From Medicago truncatula (taxonomy: Eukaryota; Streptophyta; Magnoliopsida; Fabales; Fabaceae), in assembly GCF_003473485.1 (NCBI RefSeq), contig NC_053046.1, positions 43,485,832 through 43,549,831 on the forward strand: a stretch of DNA of 64,000 bases, written 5' to 3'. Of the stretch, positions 34,200 through 45,059 are shown in pieces (position 1 is the stretch's first letter; the number at the start of each line of letters is the position of its first letter). Below the pieces are notes generated by a model that saw only the letters and a list, made by a program, of their open reading frames with translations, was not told the DNA's origin and searched no databases. Both the position numbers and the translations under genes were made by a program.

Positions 34200-34375
34200 A
34201 AGTTGACGTAATTTTAAATTTGAAGATATATGTGTAATTATTTTAAGAAAAACACATGAGTCTTCCAACAAAAGTTGCAATGACATGTTGAATATCATAC
34301 ACCATTAAAACTTTTGTCGGAGGACTCACATGTTTTTCAAAAAATAATTAACCATTTATCTTTAAAATTAAAATA
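34200..34375. mobile_element. Short foldback MITE
   Basis: The arms aaaacacatgagtcttccaa and ggaggactcacatgttttt are inverted copies, extended by attattttaaga against tcaaaaaataat. The loop is centred near 34290. Confidence 0.6.
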
Positions 34376-35412
34376 TGTATTAAATTAAATGCATTTTCTT
34401 AAACTTTTGAATATAAACAGAACGTAAATTAAACTATGTGCTAATATTTTATTTTATTTTACTTAACTTACATTTTTTGTTCAAAATCAGAAAATCGTAA
34501 TTTTAGAATTAAATGAAGAAAAAAAAACTCCTATATTTATATATTTTTTAGAATATTATTCTACAGCAGACCAAAAAATACTTATCCATAACTTTTGCAA
34601 TGTTAAATAATAATAATAGCCAAAAGAACATTACTTTTTATTGATGAATTTTATAGTAAAATTAACGTGTACGTTTTGTTGTCAACCTTAAATGGGAATG
34701 TTGAAGGCGATGTGTTTAAGGTGGATGGTGAAGTGGTTGAGTCAGTTACAACAACTAGTTTTGGGATGTATATGGATAATATATGGAGTCTAAAAATTTG
34801 GTGATTGGTCTCTAGTAAAATTGACCAATGATTGTGGTGGGGTAACAACGAAAATAGTATTTCAATGGTCTAGTTTAAGATCTCTTTTGTTTTTTCAAAC
34901 GAAAAATGTTACGTTTTTTTATCCAAAATAAATAAATTTATTTAATTCCTCTATTTCTTTAGACCCTTGCGTATGAAAAAATTTATGTCGGAAAAAGAGC
35001 TTTTCACGTGTGTATTTTCAAAGTTTTAGACAAAATTTAATAATTGTTAAACGTGGTCGAAATTTCATATCAATAACATGTAATCCAATTCCCTAAAAAA
35101 ATATAACCCAAAAACACTATAAAACGCACATAATTTTTCTCTCCTTTTTCCGACGAGGTTTTTTAATTAATTACAATTGTGGTCGTAAATCATGCAAAAA
35201 TCAGTTGATTGAGGTATGCATTAAAAAAGTTCACAAAAAGAAATCTTTATTTACCCTTTACAATAGAGTGTTTTTACTAGCTTTCTTTTTATTGTGTGTG
35301 ACTATTTTAATAGCTGTCCTTTTAAGGTCACAAAACCATGTTTCACTCCTTAATTAATAGAGAGACACCAACAGATTGAAACCTTGCTGTTTTTTACGAT
35401 CATTGGTTAAAG
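34376..35412. other. Intergenic, nothing recognised
   Basis: AT-rich sequence. It holds the presumed promoter of the small gene at 35413, but I see no clear TATA box. Confidence 0.3.
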
Positions 35413-35589
35413 ATGGGTTGTTGGGGCAGAGTGTGCTTTATATGCACGTGTTTGATTCTTGTTGTGATTGTGATCGTGATTGGGTTTCTATCTTGGTTTG
35501 TGCTGTTCGAGGATCCAACTACTCGCATGAAGAATACACCTCCTACTCAGAAGGAAGTAGATTCCCTTAGTTTAGACATGAACAAATAG
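35413..35589 (+). CDS. Small one-helix membrane protein, 58 aa (diverged third member)
   Basis: The 58-codon frame starts MGCWGRVCFICTCLILVVIV. The spacing of cysteines, the R/K-V-C motif and the CLILVVI hydrophobic helix (about residues 8-32) match copies A and B, which start MCCPGKVCMLCVCLILVVI. The C-terminal half differs and is hydrophilic (FEDPTTRMKNTPPTQKEVDS). An overlapping frame of 64 codons in another phase (35376-35570) is a shadow. It lies 1.8 kb from copy B on the opposite strand. No function is known. The resemblance of the first 26 residues and the location beside its relatives are the main reasons to call it a gene. Confidence 0.6.
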   Translation: MGCWGRVCFICTCLILVVIVIVIGFLSWFVLFEDPTTRMKNTPPTQKEVDSLSLDMNK

Positions 35590-36006
35590 TTTATTCATAT
35601 GAAATTTGGTTATTTTGTGATCCTCTCAACTTATTTCATGATTGGATAGATATATTTGAAGAGAATATCTAATACTCTTTGTTTAGTTAGACAGATTAGT
35701 GGTCCTTCGTTTATTTTATGTTTAAATTCTTATGTAATGCTATGCATGCTCCTAAAATTAAATCAGTCCGCTATCAAGGTAGTACAAAAGAAATTATGAT
35801 CTAAATTATTCTTGTGTAGGATCTTGTAATATCCCAAATCCTTTAAACTTAAAATTAGTGCCTAAGGGGGAGCATTCTTAAGTGTAAATAGAAGTAGAGC
35901 CCTCCTATTTATCTAGATGAAACATGGTCGTGAAACTTTCACCTGAAAATGTTTTGCTATGAGTAGCATTACGTTTAATTAGAAGTATTAGTGGTTTATG
36001 AATATA

Positions 36007-36293
36007 TTCAATCCGTTTCAAAATGAGTATCGCTTTAACCAATTGCACACAAATTAAGGAATGAAATAAAGTAGTCAAATGTCATAGCAATTTTACTAAA
36101 ATAACCTTACTTTATAAGAATAAGACAAACTTAAAGTTGCATTGAAAATTGTGTGAGAGAGAAAAGTTGAAGTATTTATTAAGGGTAAAGTTGGAAGAAA
36201 AAAATTAAAGTTGTATTGGAAATGTAAAGTGACATTCATTTTGAAACAATTTTTTTTAATAAAGTGACACTCATTTTAAAAAAATAGAGTATT
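36007..36293. mobile_element. Stowaway-like MITE
   Basis: The ends ccgtttcaaaatgagtatcg and gtgacactcattttaaaaa are diverged inverted copies of the type used by Stowaway elements, and an inner acattcattttgaaac repeats the motif. The borders are approximate. Confidence 0.45.
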
Positions 36294-36655
36294 AAATTAG
36301 AGCCAACACTATCCATTGGTTAAAATACTTAAGTGTCTAGTTGATTATCCTATGGAATAGGTTGGAGGAGTCTTTCCTATCAATGATGATTAACATTTCC
36401 AATAATATGGTTTTCTAAAATTATAATCAGCCTTATGCTACAAGACTCCCTCTAAGTACATATTACGACATAAATTTTGTATTTTCTAATAAAAGCCAAA
36501 TGCATCATATTGTATTGTAAAAAGAAAATGTATACACGTAGGGATAAATGTTGAACTCAAAAAACAAGAAAACTATTTAGTTGTCTACATTGAAATCAAG
36601 AAGAAATCTCTAAACAAAAGTTTTCAAAACTGAAAGGTACTCAAACCTAACTTAA

Positions 36656-38420
36656 CTAAGGAAGAAATTCACGAAAAATTTCGCAAATTACATCGTCATC
36701 TGCCAATTTTAGGAAGGCAAGAAAATCATCCCAGATTTCATGTATTTTACCAAATTCCACTAAATATTGAGCGCAACTAATCTTCAAGTAGGGCAATTGA
36801 TAGAAATATGCTGCATGGAGCCTCTCAAGTATATTTTTTCTGTTGATATCTTCTTGAAGATTCTTTTCACACTCCTCTCTCAAGTCAATAACGCCATATT
36901 TCTCAGCAGCAACCAATAGCTCGAAACTATGATCCGCAAGTTCTTCATCGTCGATGTTGTCATATAGATAATCTATAAATGCTTGACAAACTTCAGGAGA
37001 CATATCTGAGATATTTATAACAAGCATGTTATTCTCCTTAGAATCTTCTGCAAACATGTATTCAAAAATAGGTGACCGGGCAGCAAGAACAGCTCGATGA
37101 ACTCTTATGATTTTATCCGATGATCCGAGCTTGATTGTAGCGTCAGTGTGGATACTTTCTCTTAACATTCGAACAAGGGTTGTTGATCTTTTCCTAGTTG
37201 AGTTAGTTTCTCCATCCTTCATTCAAAAAATTTAAACAAATAGTGAATAACTGAAGTAAATTAAGATACTAAAACTATAAATTAAAGTGCAACATACGTA
37301 TCACATAAATAAAAGGATTGATTAAATGCACGTACATTTGGGTTTGAAGTCTTGAGATCTAGGAATTCAACTTCAACACAGGATGTTGTAACATCAGGTA
37401 GTTGAACATCAACCTCCCAGTTAAAAGCATCAGTTTCGCTACTGAAAAGCTTGTCTTTTTCTTCTGCATCATTGTGGAAAAGAGGAAGAATAATTATAAA
37501 CTTATATGCCTATTTAACCATATATCTTGTTTTATTCAATAACACCAAAAATAACATTTTCATAGACAAAGATTTTTAGGTATATAATTGAAATAATGAC
37601 AAGTCCAATTAACTCGAATAGCACTTGTGTACCATTATGTTATATAACATTAGCCAATTATAACATTAGCCAATTAACTCATAGTCCCCTATTCATATAG
37701 ATATAATTTTTTTTTTATTGATTTTATAAAAAAAAAATGATTTTGATTAAAATTATAGGTACGTGTGTGTGGCTTCCAGACAGTAACAAATTAGGTTAAT
37801 CTTTAAATAACGATATAACAAATAAAATATAAATTATCATCTTTTCAAATAACACAAAAACTATAGCATTTTATAGGTAAATTTGTTTAAACCCTAATGA
37901 TATAGTAATTGAAATAATAAAAGAATCCAACTCATAATTCTGTAAGTAAAGCATGCTAAAGAGAGAGTCGATTTTATTACCCGTCTCTGCGAAGGTTATT
38001 CCATTTTTTCCGATAGAGTCAAGAATACGAAATTTGAAAGATGCAATTGGTGGATTATTTGTGGACTCTTCTGCATATAATTTGATAGCAACCGGACTAG
38101 AAAGGGAATCCCTCGAGAATGATATGTGCCTTCGTGTTGGGAAGTAAAAACAAAACAAAAAAACTTAGCAATTTATCTTTTCACAAATTTACACTTAAAC
38201 AAAATATAAACTTTAACCATTGTCAAAATTAAAATAAAAAAATAATGTATTGTCGAACTAGAAGAGAGAAAGAAAAAAAAAGTTACCAATTCCATTTAGA
38301 GATCTTGAAAGCTTCGGACGTGTGGATAAAGCTGTGGGGAATCATATTCATGCTCTTAAAACTGAGTCTCCATTGAGCGACGTAACCCACAGATTCCACT
38401 TCGAATGGAGAGTAAAACAT
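36656..38420 (-). CDS. BTB/POZ domain protein, complete, 4 exons, 323 aa
   Basis: Read on the minus strand the exons are 38420-38287, 38129-37981, 37463-37336 and 37216-36656, joined in phase with GT..AG borders. The N-terminal part (MFYSPFEVESVGYVAQWR, then KISKWNWHISFSR, then CVEVEFLDLK) matches the N-terminal region of the Arabidopsis At1g21780 type, and total length agrees with that family (about 325 aa). The BTB domain starts near residue 155 (TDATIKLGSS, RVHRAVLAARSPIFEYMF, FIDYLYDN). The C-terminal helices end DDDVICEIFREFLP. A CUL3-ligase adaptor role is known for the family and inferred here. An in-frame ATG three codons upstream (38429) is an alternative start. It is a paralogue of the gene cut by the window start. 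Confidence 0.88.
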
Positions 38421-38493
38421 CCTATTCATACAAAACAAACAGCAATTCCACTCTATTTTTCTGTTAAACTTATATGATTCTTGTGATTGAGGA

Positions 38494-38514
38494 GGTATAT
38501 ATATATATATATAA
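38494..38514 (-). promoter_or_regulatory. TA-repeat TATA region of the BTB gene
   Basis: An uninterrupted (TA)n run lies about 75-95 bp before the start codon at 38420, the correct distance for a TATA box with a short leader. It is also a simple repeat likely to vary in length. Confidence 0.5.
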
Positions 38515-38529
38515 GGGTAGGTGTGAAAA

Positions 38530-38864
38530 ACCGAAAACCTTATGGCGTTCAATTATACCCTCAAACAAAATATAAAAAAGATAAAAAAATTTGTTATATT
38601 TGTTATATTATTTTTGTCATTGAAAAAACAAAATATGATTTGTTGAATTTGTTACATTTAAAAGTCAAAAAAATCTATATTTGTAATCTTGTCAAAAAAA
38701 AAATAATCTATATTTGTAATTTTAATCTATATCATAAAATTTATATAAAATATTGTTAGTTCATTTACACGCAAATTTTTTGTAAAATATCATTGATAAT
38801 CTACACGCGTTAGCTCAATAAAAAAACTGAAAGACAGACACGTAAGTGTCCATTTTTCACTAGT
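38530..38864 (+). mobile_element. Helitron-like element, 3' end
   Basis: The end has the Helitron layout: a short hairpin gacac-gtaa-gtgtc (38837-38850), nine bases, then the terminal ctagt (38860-38864). The 5' part appears truncated close to the BTB gene promoter. The body resembles the copy that follows. Confidence 0.55.
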
Positions 38865-38865
38865 A

Positions 38866-39180
38866 TCTATAATATATATAAAGAAAATAGTGGATTTCGG
38901 GAAGATATTGGACTGACTTTTTTGTTATTCCAATTATACTCTTAATTTTTTTTATATAATAATATTATATTGTTGATTTTATTAAAAAAGATTAAAAAAA
39001 TTCTTATATTTGTTTTTTTTTTTTTTACAAGGTTCGTTATATTATTGTTGTCACAAATATCTATACTTATAATTTGTTATCTATATCAATAAATTTATAT
39101 AAACTATCGTTTGTAATTTACATATGCAGAATTTCTATAAAATATTGTTGATAATCTTTAAGTGTTAGCGCAATAACGTG
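38866..39180 (+). mobile_element. Second Helitron-like element, directly adjacent
   Basis: It begins tctataatatatataaagaa one base after the ctagt end of the previous element, as expected for insertion between A and T. The body repeats segments of the first (attccaattatactctta and taaaatattgttgataatct types). The 3' end near gttagcgcaataacgtg is decayed. Confidence 0.5.
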
Positions 39181-39283
39181 CCCATCTTTTCGCTATTTAT
39201 TATAAATTAATAAATACTTTTAAATATGTATTCGGTTTCGATCAAAGGAAAATAATAACAACTTTCATTTTATTTTCTTTGAT

Positions 39284-40530
39284 GATTTTTTTTTTTTAAC
39301 AAATCAAAATGAGATTAAAAACACCCATCGATGTTTCCACCCACACAAGGTGTGCAAAAAGGAGGAACACCGACAATATTTACATAGTCACGATGATACT
39401 CAAAAAGAGGACCAACCAAAAATAAAAAAAATTGCAGAGGTAATCTCATACAAAGAAAGGGATGTTTCCACCAATCGTGGTAACTTTTAAACAAAACACT
39501 CATGCTTTGCTTTCAGCCATAAAAAAGAATTTAACTTTACTTTTTCTAACAAATGAGAAGGGGTAGTAACTGTCTGTTGGAATATCATGTTGTTCATGTC
39601 CTTCCAAATCACCCAAACAGTTACGAACCAAATAATCTTGAAGTATAAATGAGTAATTTGTGGCATGCCCGCCATCTTAGTGAATTGAATAAAATGATGT
39701 TGGAGCTCACCTGCATGCACCGAAAAAATACCTAACCACTTCCATACCTGATACCACAACTCACTCGAAATATTGCAATGAAGGAAAAGGTGTTTAGCAG
39801 TTTCAGTTGTACCACACCCTCCCACACAAGCCATGTCAGTTGAAGGCATTACTCCACAATGCAACAAATTGTCTTTCGTAGGAACTCTGTTACGGAGCAA
39901 ACGCCACACCAGCAAAGACACCTTTGAATGAATAGATTTATGTCAAACGTCGTCGACAAGAGTCCTATCTAACATGTCACCATTATTAGTAATAAACCAA
40001 TAGGATTCCCCCACCAAGTACCCATGAACTGGATACAATTGCCACCTCTTAGTGTCGTGAACATCACTGCAACACAATGATATGTTAATAAAAAAGAACA
40101 CTTCCTCACGCTCTCTTCTTCCCAGGCAAACAACCGACGCCTCCACAACCACGCCCCACCATCAACCTCCCAACCACGCCTCCCCATAAGCTCCACTGTA
40201 CAATCTTTCTTTCTCCATGGCCAATTCGAAAAGGCAGGGGAACTTTATCCTCAATGGAATGTCCCCAACCCACTTATCATACCAAAAGAAAGTATCCCTC
40301 CCATCACTAACTACCATATGTATGTTTTCTTCAAACCAATTCCTGACCCCCTCGCCTACCCTGTCACGGACATTACCCACCATCCTCCACCACACCGAAG
40401 AGTGACTACCCCCATCCCTTGACCTCCCTCCCTCCTCATCATAACGGGTTTTCAACACACGGTACCACAACCCCTCCTTCTCCAACAACAACCTCCAACA
40501 CCACTTTCCCAATATATTCTTGAATGTTGC
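39284..40530 (-). mobile_element. 5'-truncated LINE, ORF2 C-terminal part
   Basis: Read on the minus strand, fragments in three frames give the end of a plant L1-type ORF2. Near 40512-40162 is a segment with SSVWWRMVGNVRD and DTFFWYDKWVGDIPLR. Near 39921-39487 is the zf-RVT zinc region (LLVWRLLRNRVPTKDNLL, GGCGTTETAKHLFLHC, ELWYQVWKWLGI, VWVIWKDMNNMIF). A poly-A tail is visible as the T-run at 39285-39298. Several frameshifts mean it is dead. The reverse transcriptase and endonuclease domains are missing, as is usual for 5'-truncated LINE copies. Confidence 0.85.
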
Positions 40531-41676
40531 AGCAATTCAATTAAAATGGCAGGGCAATGGGAACCTTTTCACGGTAATATTAGCTTTTTTTGGTAGTGAC
40601 GGTAATATTAGTTGAACAAGCTACTATCATTTTAAATCAATATTAATATATCATACATATGTTCTTCAAAAAAAAATAGCTTCTGATGATTGCAAATACC
40701 AGTTATTTTAAAATTTATTATTTATAAACAAAATAATTATTCTTTAAGTGGTTCAAGCATCAAACATAGTATCATGGATATCAAATTGAAAAAGATATAA
40801 ACTAAACAATTGTATTGTATATATCACATTTTTTTAAGTTAGGAGTGTTGAGTTGGGTTGGGTGTTTGGGCTGAGTTTGCAGTTAAGTTTGGTTTGGTTT
40901 CGGTGTCAAAATAAAAACCGTAAACCGGACTAAATTGCATAGTTGAATAAAAAAATTAGGTTAAATACATCTAAATAAAATGCTATTTTTTGTTGTCTTT
41001 TGTTTGGGTTTGTTGGATTTGCAGTTTTTTATTGGACTTATTCAAATTTAAACACACCTAGGTCTACCACCTCATTTTTGGACAGAGGACCATCATCATC
41101 CAAGAGAATGAGAGATGGTTCATTGGTTCTTGATGGGAAAATGCAACAAAAATGACATATCGTTAAGTGTTAATGTCATTTGATCTCCAATCAGAATATG
41201 GAAGCTCGACCTCTCCTTATGCTACCTCTTAGCAAATGCTGACATCAATCAGTGGTAACGTTCGACATAGCTGACATGCGTCAGCCACTAAAGACCTCTA
41301 TCTCTAATATCATATGTGAACCACGACTCATATGTTTCTTGACGTGCAAGATTCTTGAGGTCCAACTTTTTAAATGATAATTATTCTAATAATATCATAT
41401 TCATGGTCTTTCAAATAAAATAAAAAATTAGGCATTAGAATAATGACGACAACCTTGTTAGAAAAGAAAAACGATAATATTTTATTGAAATGTTGTGTAA
41501 ATGTGTAATGCACATTCATGGTGTACAAAATAAGAAGAAAGAAAGAGATAAAAAAAATGGATGGAAAGTTATTATAATACGGAAATATGATAATTAAAAG
41601 CAACGATTTATAAAACAACCATTAAGTTTGAACATTTCATCTTCTTCTACAAACATTAATTCAACAAATCTCATAT
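40531..41676. other. Intergenic with a hAT-like repeat stretch
   Basis: The part 40845-41065 (gttgggttgggtgtttggg, ataaaaaccgtaaaccgg) resembles the stretch at 43880-44110, so both are probably copies of one hAT-type MITE family. No gene is visible. Confidence 0.35.
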
Positions 41677-43039
41677 CTAGAAGAACAAGATGACAATAAT
41701 CCCACTCAAAGCTAAACCTCCTAGCCACTTGGAGCTCTTCGTGGTGTCTGCTCCACTCTGAAAAATAAAGTTGGAATGCAATAATTTCAAGATTAGTTTG
41801 ATCCAATTAAACATAAAAATTGTGTGGTAAACATACAAAATAATTAATTAAATATAATCATTATTATTTCAACCATCATTGGCTTTAGAAAGTTAAAATG
41901 CTACAATCATTATTATTATTATTTTACCATAATTGGTTTTCTTTTTACACAATGATGTGAAAAACCTCCAATATATTTCTATTGTAAAAAAATAAATAAA
42001 AAATAAATAAATAAAAACCTTGAAAATAAAAGCCACATGATACGTAGTTTATCTTTATGACTTTACTTTATTTAGCTTTGGATCTTGATGAAAAAATATG
42101 TATATATAGAAAGGAAATAACAACAATAAATAAATGATTCCTTAAAAAACAATAAATAAATGATATCATAAATATTATCTTTACCATTAACTCTTGATTT
42201 GATGGTAAAAAAAATATTTTCTATTGCAGACCTAAGGTATAGGTTTCTTACTTTTCTTTAACTCGAGAGTTAACAAACCAAGTCCATCATCAATGGTGGC
42301 GCGTGGAACAACATTAAGTCTATCAGAATTTTCTCGCGACACAATCTAGTTAAACAAAAATATTATTCTAATTGATCCATGACATAAAATCGGTCTTTCT
42401 ATCATTACAATTGTCACCTATATATAAAAAAAATTACACGATTAATTTAATTTTTGTTAGAACTAAATTGAACCATCAGAAAATTGCGACGAACAAAAAC
42501 ATATATTCAAGGGAAGTAAAAAAAAATGCATTGCACAAAACCAACTTGTGTGTTAAATGTTGTAAGGACAAAACAAAAAGAGGAACCATACAAACCTTCT
42601 TTCCAAAGATTTTCTTCCCCTTCGAAGGTGGTGGGGCTAGAGTTTTCGAAGTAGCCGATGGAGGTGAGTTTCCTTGAGTTGGACTGGGTGGAGATCTTTG
42701 AGGAGATGGTGCCGATGGATTGGTGACTGGAGCAGGTGCATTATGGTTGGAAGTAGATGGAGCGGGGGCTGGTGTCGGAGATGAAAGTGGCGATGGTGAA
42801 GGTGCATGTGAGGGAGGGTTGGAAGGAGATGGGGCCGGTGAAGTGCTAGCGGGGGCTGGTGTTGGAGATGAAAATGGGGCCGGTGAAGGCGCATTAGGGT
42901 TAGGAGATGGGGTTGGTGATGTGGGAGATGAAGCTGGAGAAGAACCAGCGGGGGCTGGTGCCGGTGAAGGCGACTGGCCTACGACACCGGCGATAACAAT
43001 GCAGATGAATGCAAGAGAGAACACAATGTTGAGATTCAT
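41677..43039 (-). CDS. GPI-anchored arabinogalactan protein, 2 exons, 174 aa
   Basis: Exon 1 is 43039-42596 and exon 2 is 41757-41677 (minus strand), joined in phase 0 (AAG|GT...CAG|AGT). The product begins with a signal peptide of about 21 residues (MNLNIVFSLAFICIVIAGVV). A long region of SP, AP, TP and PAP dipeptides follows (for example QSPSPAPAPAGSSP), the classical arabinogalactan-protein pattern that is hydroxylated and glycosylated. A short basic patch (SKGKKIFGKK) comes next. Exon 2 then encodes a typical GPI-anchor signal, SGADTTKSSKWLGGLALS plus a hydrophobic end (GIIVILFF). It should sit on the outer face of the plasma membrane or in the wall. The start at 43039 is preferred over 43057 because it gives a standard signal peptide. 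Without exon 2 the protein would end in nonsense read from the intron. Confidence 0.88.
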
Positions 43040-43122
43040 TTTGAAAATTGAAAACAAGGTGTTTTTCTTTTTTGTTTGCTAGGGTTGCAATGTGATGATG
43101 AAAGGCTTATACTTGATAGTAT

Positions 43123-43130
43123 TATATATA
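43123..43130 (-). promoter_or_regulatory. Probable TATA box of the arabinogalactan protein gene
   Basis: TATATATA on the minus strand lies about 85 bp before the start codon at 43039, a normal distance. Confidence 0.5.
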
Positions 43131-43299
43131 GGACTTTGCTCTTATTTGATTTCACGCTGATGATGCTATTTTTGGAACAAAAAGGAAATTTTCCCATTAC
43201 TCGGTACCACAGATTGGGAACAATTCTTAAATGTTTTAACCGCGTACGGTTTGCTCCATTTATTAACTTCCATTTCAATCCATTTATAATTTATTTATA

Positions 43300-44340
43300 A
43301 AAGATACAAACACTCCTTCAAAACAAACAAAAAAAAATATAAACACAAAAAATACCTAGTAGACCCATTTTACCCGTCAAAAATATAATTAGTAGACACA
43401 TTTTAATACTCAAAACAATCATCGTAATAAATCTAAAGAAAAAAATGAGAGTAGACAATTGTACCAAAAAAGGAGGTGATAAGCGTGATTTTCTGAAAAA
43501 TTAGTGTACCAATGTTCTTGAATTGGTTCGATTTTTACGACACAACATATAATTTAAAAAAATCTGCCAACAATTTTGATTATATTAGTTGTAACAATTA
43601 ACTAGTTTACAAGGATTACAATTAAAAATTATTTACTTAAATTAATTTATTAATGAAAAACACTCAATTAATTTGGATACATGATTAATTCATTCATTAA
43701 CGGAAATGCTTAATTGAAATAGAGGAGTAATTATTTACTTATTACAATTTAAGTTGCTGGACAAAAATTGAGGTGCATGTGAAAACACTCAACTAACAGA
43801 ATAATATAACTTCTTTTTCAAAAAAATATGGGAAAAAAGAAAACTTAATTAATTAATTGATACGTTGGTTTGCTCATTAGACTTAGCCCAATACCTTAAG
43901 TGAGTTTGGGATGAGTGAGTTTGTGATGAGTGACATGGTTAAGTTAAGTTATTGTTTAAGTGTGTTGTTTGGTTTGGATGGTAAAATAAAAACCGTAAAT
44001 CAATTTGTACGGTTCAATAAAATATTAATTTGAATATATCTGAACCAGATGTGTTTTTTAGTTTAGGCTGGTTCAATTTGTAATCTTTTATTTGATTGGT
44101 TCGGTTTTGAACATATATAAGTGCATCTTAATATTGATATTAAATATATTAATGTTTTCTTATATAAACACATCTTAATATTGCTAAAAAAAACATCTTA
44201 ATGTTGATATTAATATAAATAAAATTAGAAAATAATATCATTTAAATTTATAAATGGTATTAATAAAATTGGAAAGTTTTTTTTTTTTTAGAAAAATTGA
44301 AAAGTTTTAAATAGTAGAAAAAAACAACTTTTTGACATAA
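43300..44340. other. Intergenic, hAT-like repeat stretch
   Basis: The segment 43880-44110 carries ataaaaaccgtaaatcaat and ggttcggttttgaac motifs like those at 40845-41065. No gene is visible. Confidence 0.35.
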
Positions 44341-44349
44341 TTTTTTTTA

Positions 44350-44680
44350 GGGAAATGTTAACGAGTGTCCCCGGACATTTTTTTTTTTTTTGGTAGATAG
44401 ATGAAATGACGAAACCATCATAAACTCACACACACAAGTGGAGGTACCAGAGTTCGAACTCCGATTATGACATCCGACCTAACAATTTCGGCATTTTGCC
44501 AGTTGAGCTAGGAATTCTGGATCCCCCGGGCACTCTTTAAGGACTATAAATAGCAAGTATTTATAAAAAAAAAATATTTATCAAAAATACATGTAATCAA
44601 TGCATTGGAAATCGAAATGTTTGATTTGCTTGTTTTGGTATGCTTAAAGAGTGTCATGAGAGCACTCGTTATCAAGACCT
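44350..44680. mobile_element. TIR MITE with a SINE inserted in it
   Basis: The left part reads ttaacgagtgtccccgg and continues, after the SINE, as gcactctttaagg. The right end (cttaaagagtgtcatgagag, then cactcgttat) is its inverted copy. Removing the SINE restores a continuous terminal repeat. Confidence 0.55.
44378..44520 (-). mobile_element. tRNA-derived SINE of a second family
   Basis: On the minus strand it shows box A (cctagctcaactggcaaaat) and box B (ggagttcgaactctgg), then ends in a poly-A tract (T-run at 44380-44391). The body differs from the family at 26864, so it is a separate lineage. Confidence 0.65.
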
Positions 44681-45059
44681 TTTTTTTTTAAACATTTAAT
44701 AAAATTAAGAAGAAGAAAAAAGAATTATATCCTTCAAAAAAGAAAAAACATTATACAATATTTTAAATATATTTTTCCTCAAAAAAATATTTAAATATAA
44801 TATCCATTTAAAAAAAATGTTTAAAAAAATAGATACTAACGGAATGACGTCTCAAAAAAAAAAAAATACTAACGAAATGCTTTTAATGTCAGGATTGAAA
44901 TAATATGCAAATTAATGTGAGGATTTTCTACATAATTGGTTTTAATATGTTTGATAAAATGATAGTAAGGCAATATAATGACTCCAAACATAGAACGATA
45001 GAAATTAGTGGGAGTTGAGAATTTATATAGCAAACTTCTAAACATAAATTCTCAACTCC

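Noticed and set aside
42720-43082. 120-codon plus-strand glycine- and alanine-rich frame
   Set aside because: It is the antisense shadow of the proline-rich arabinogalactan exon.
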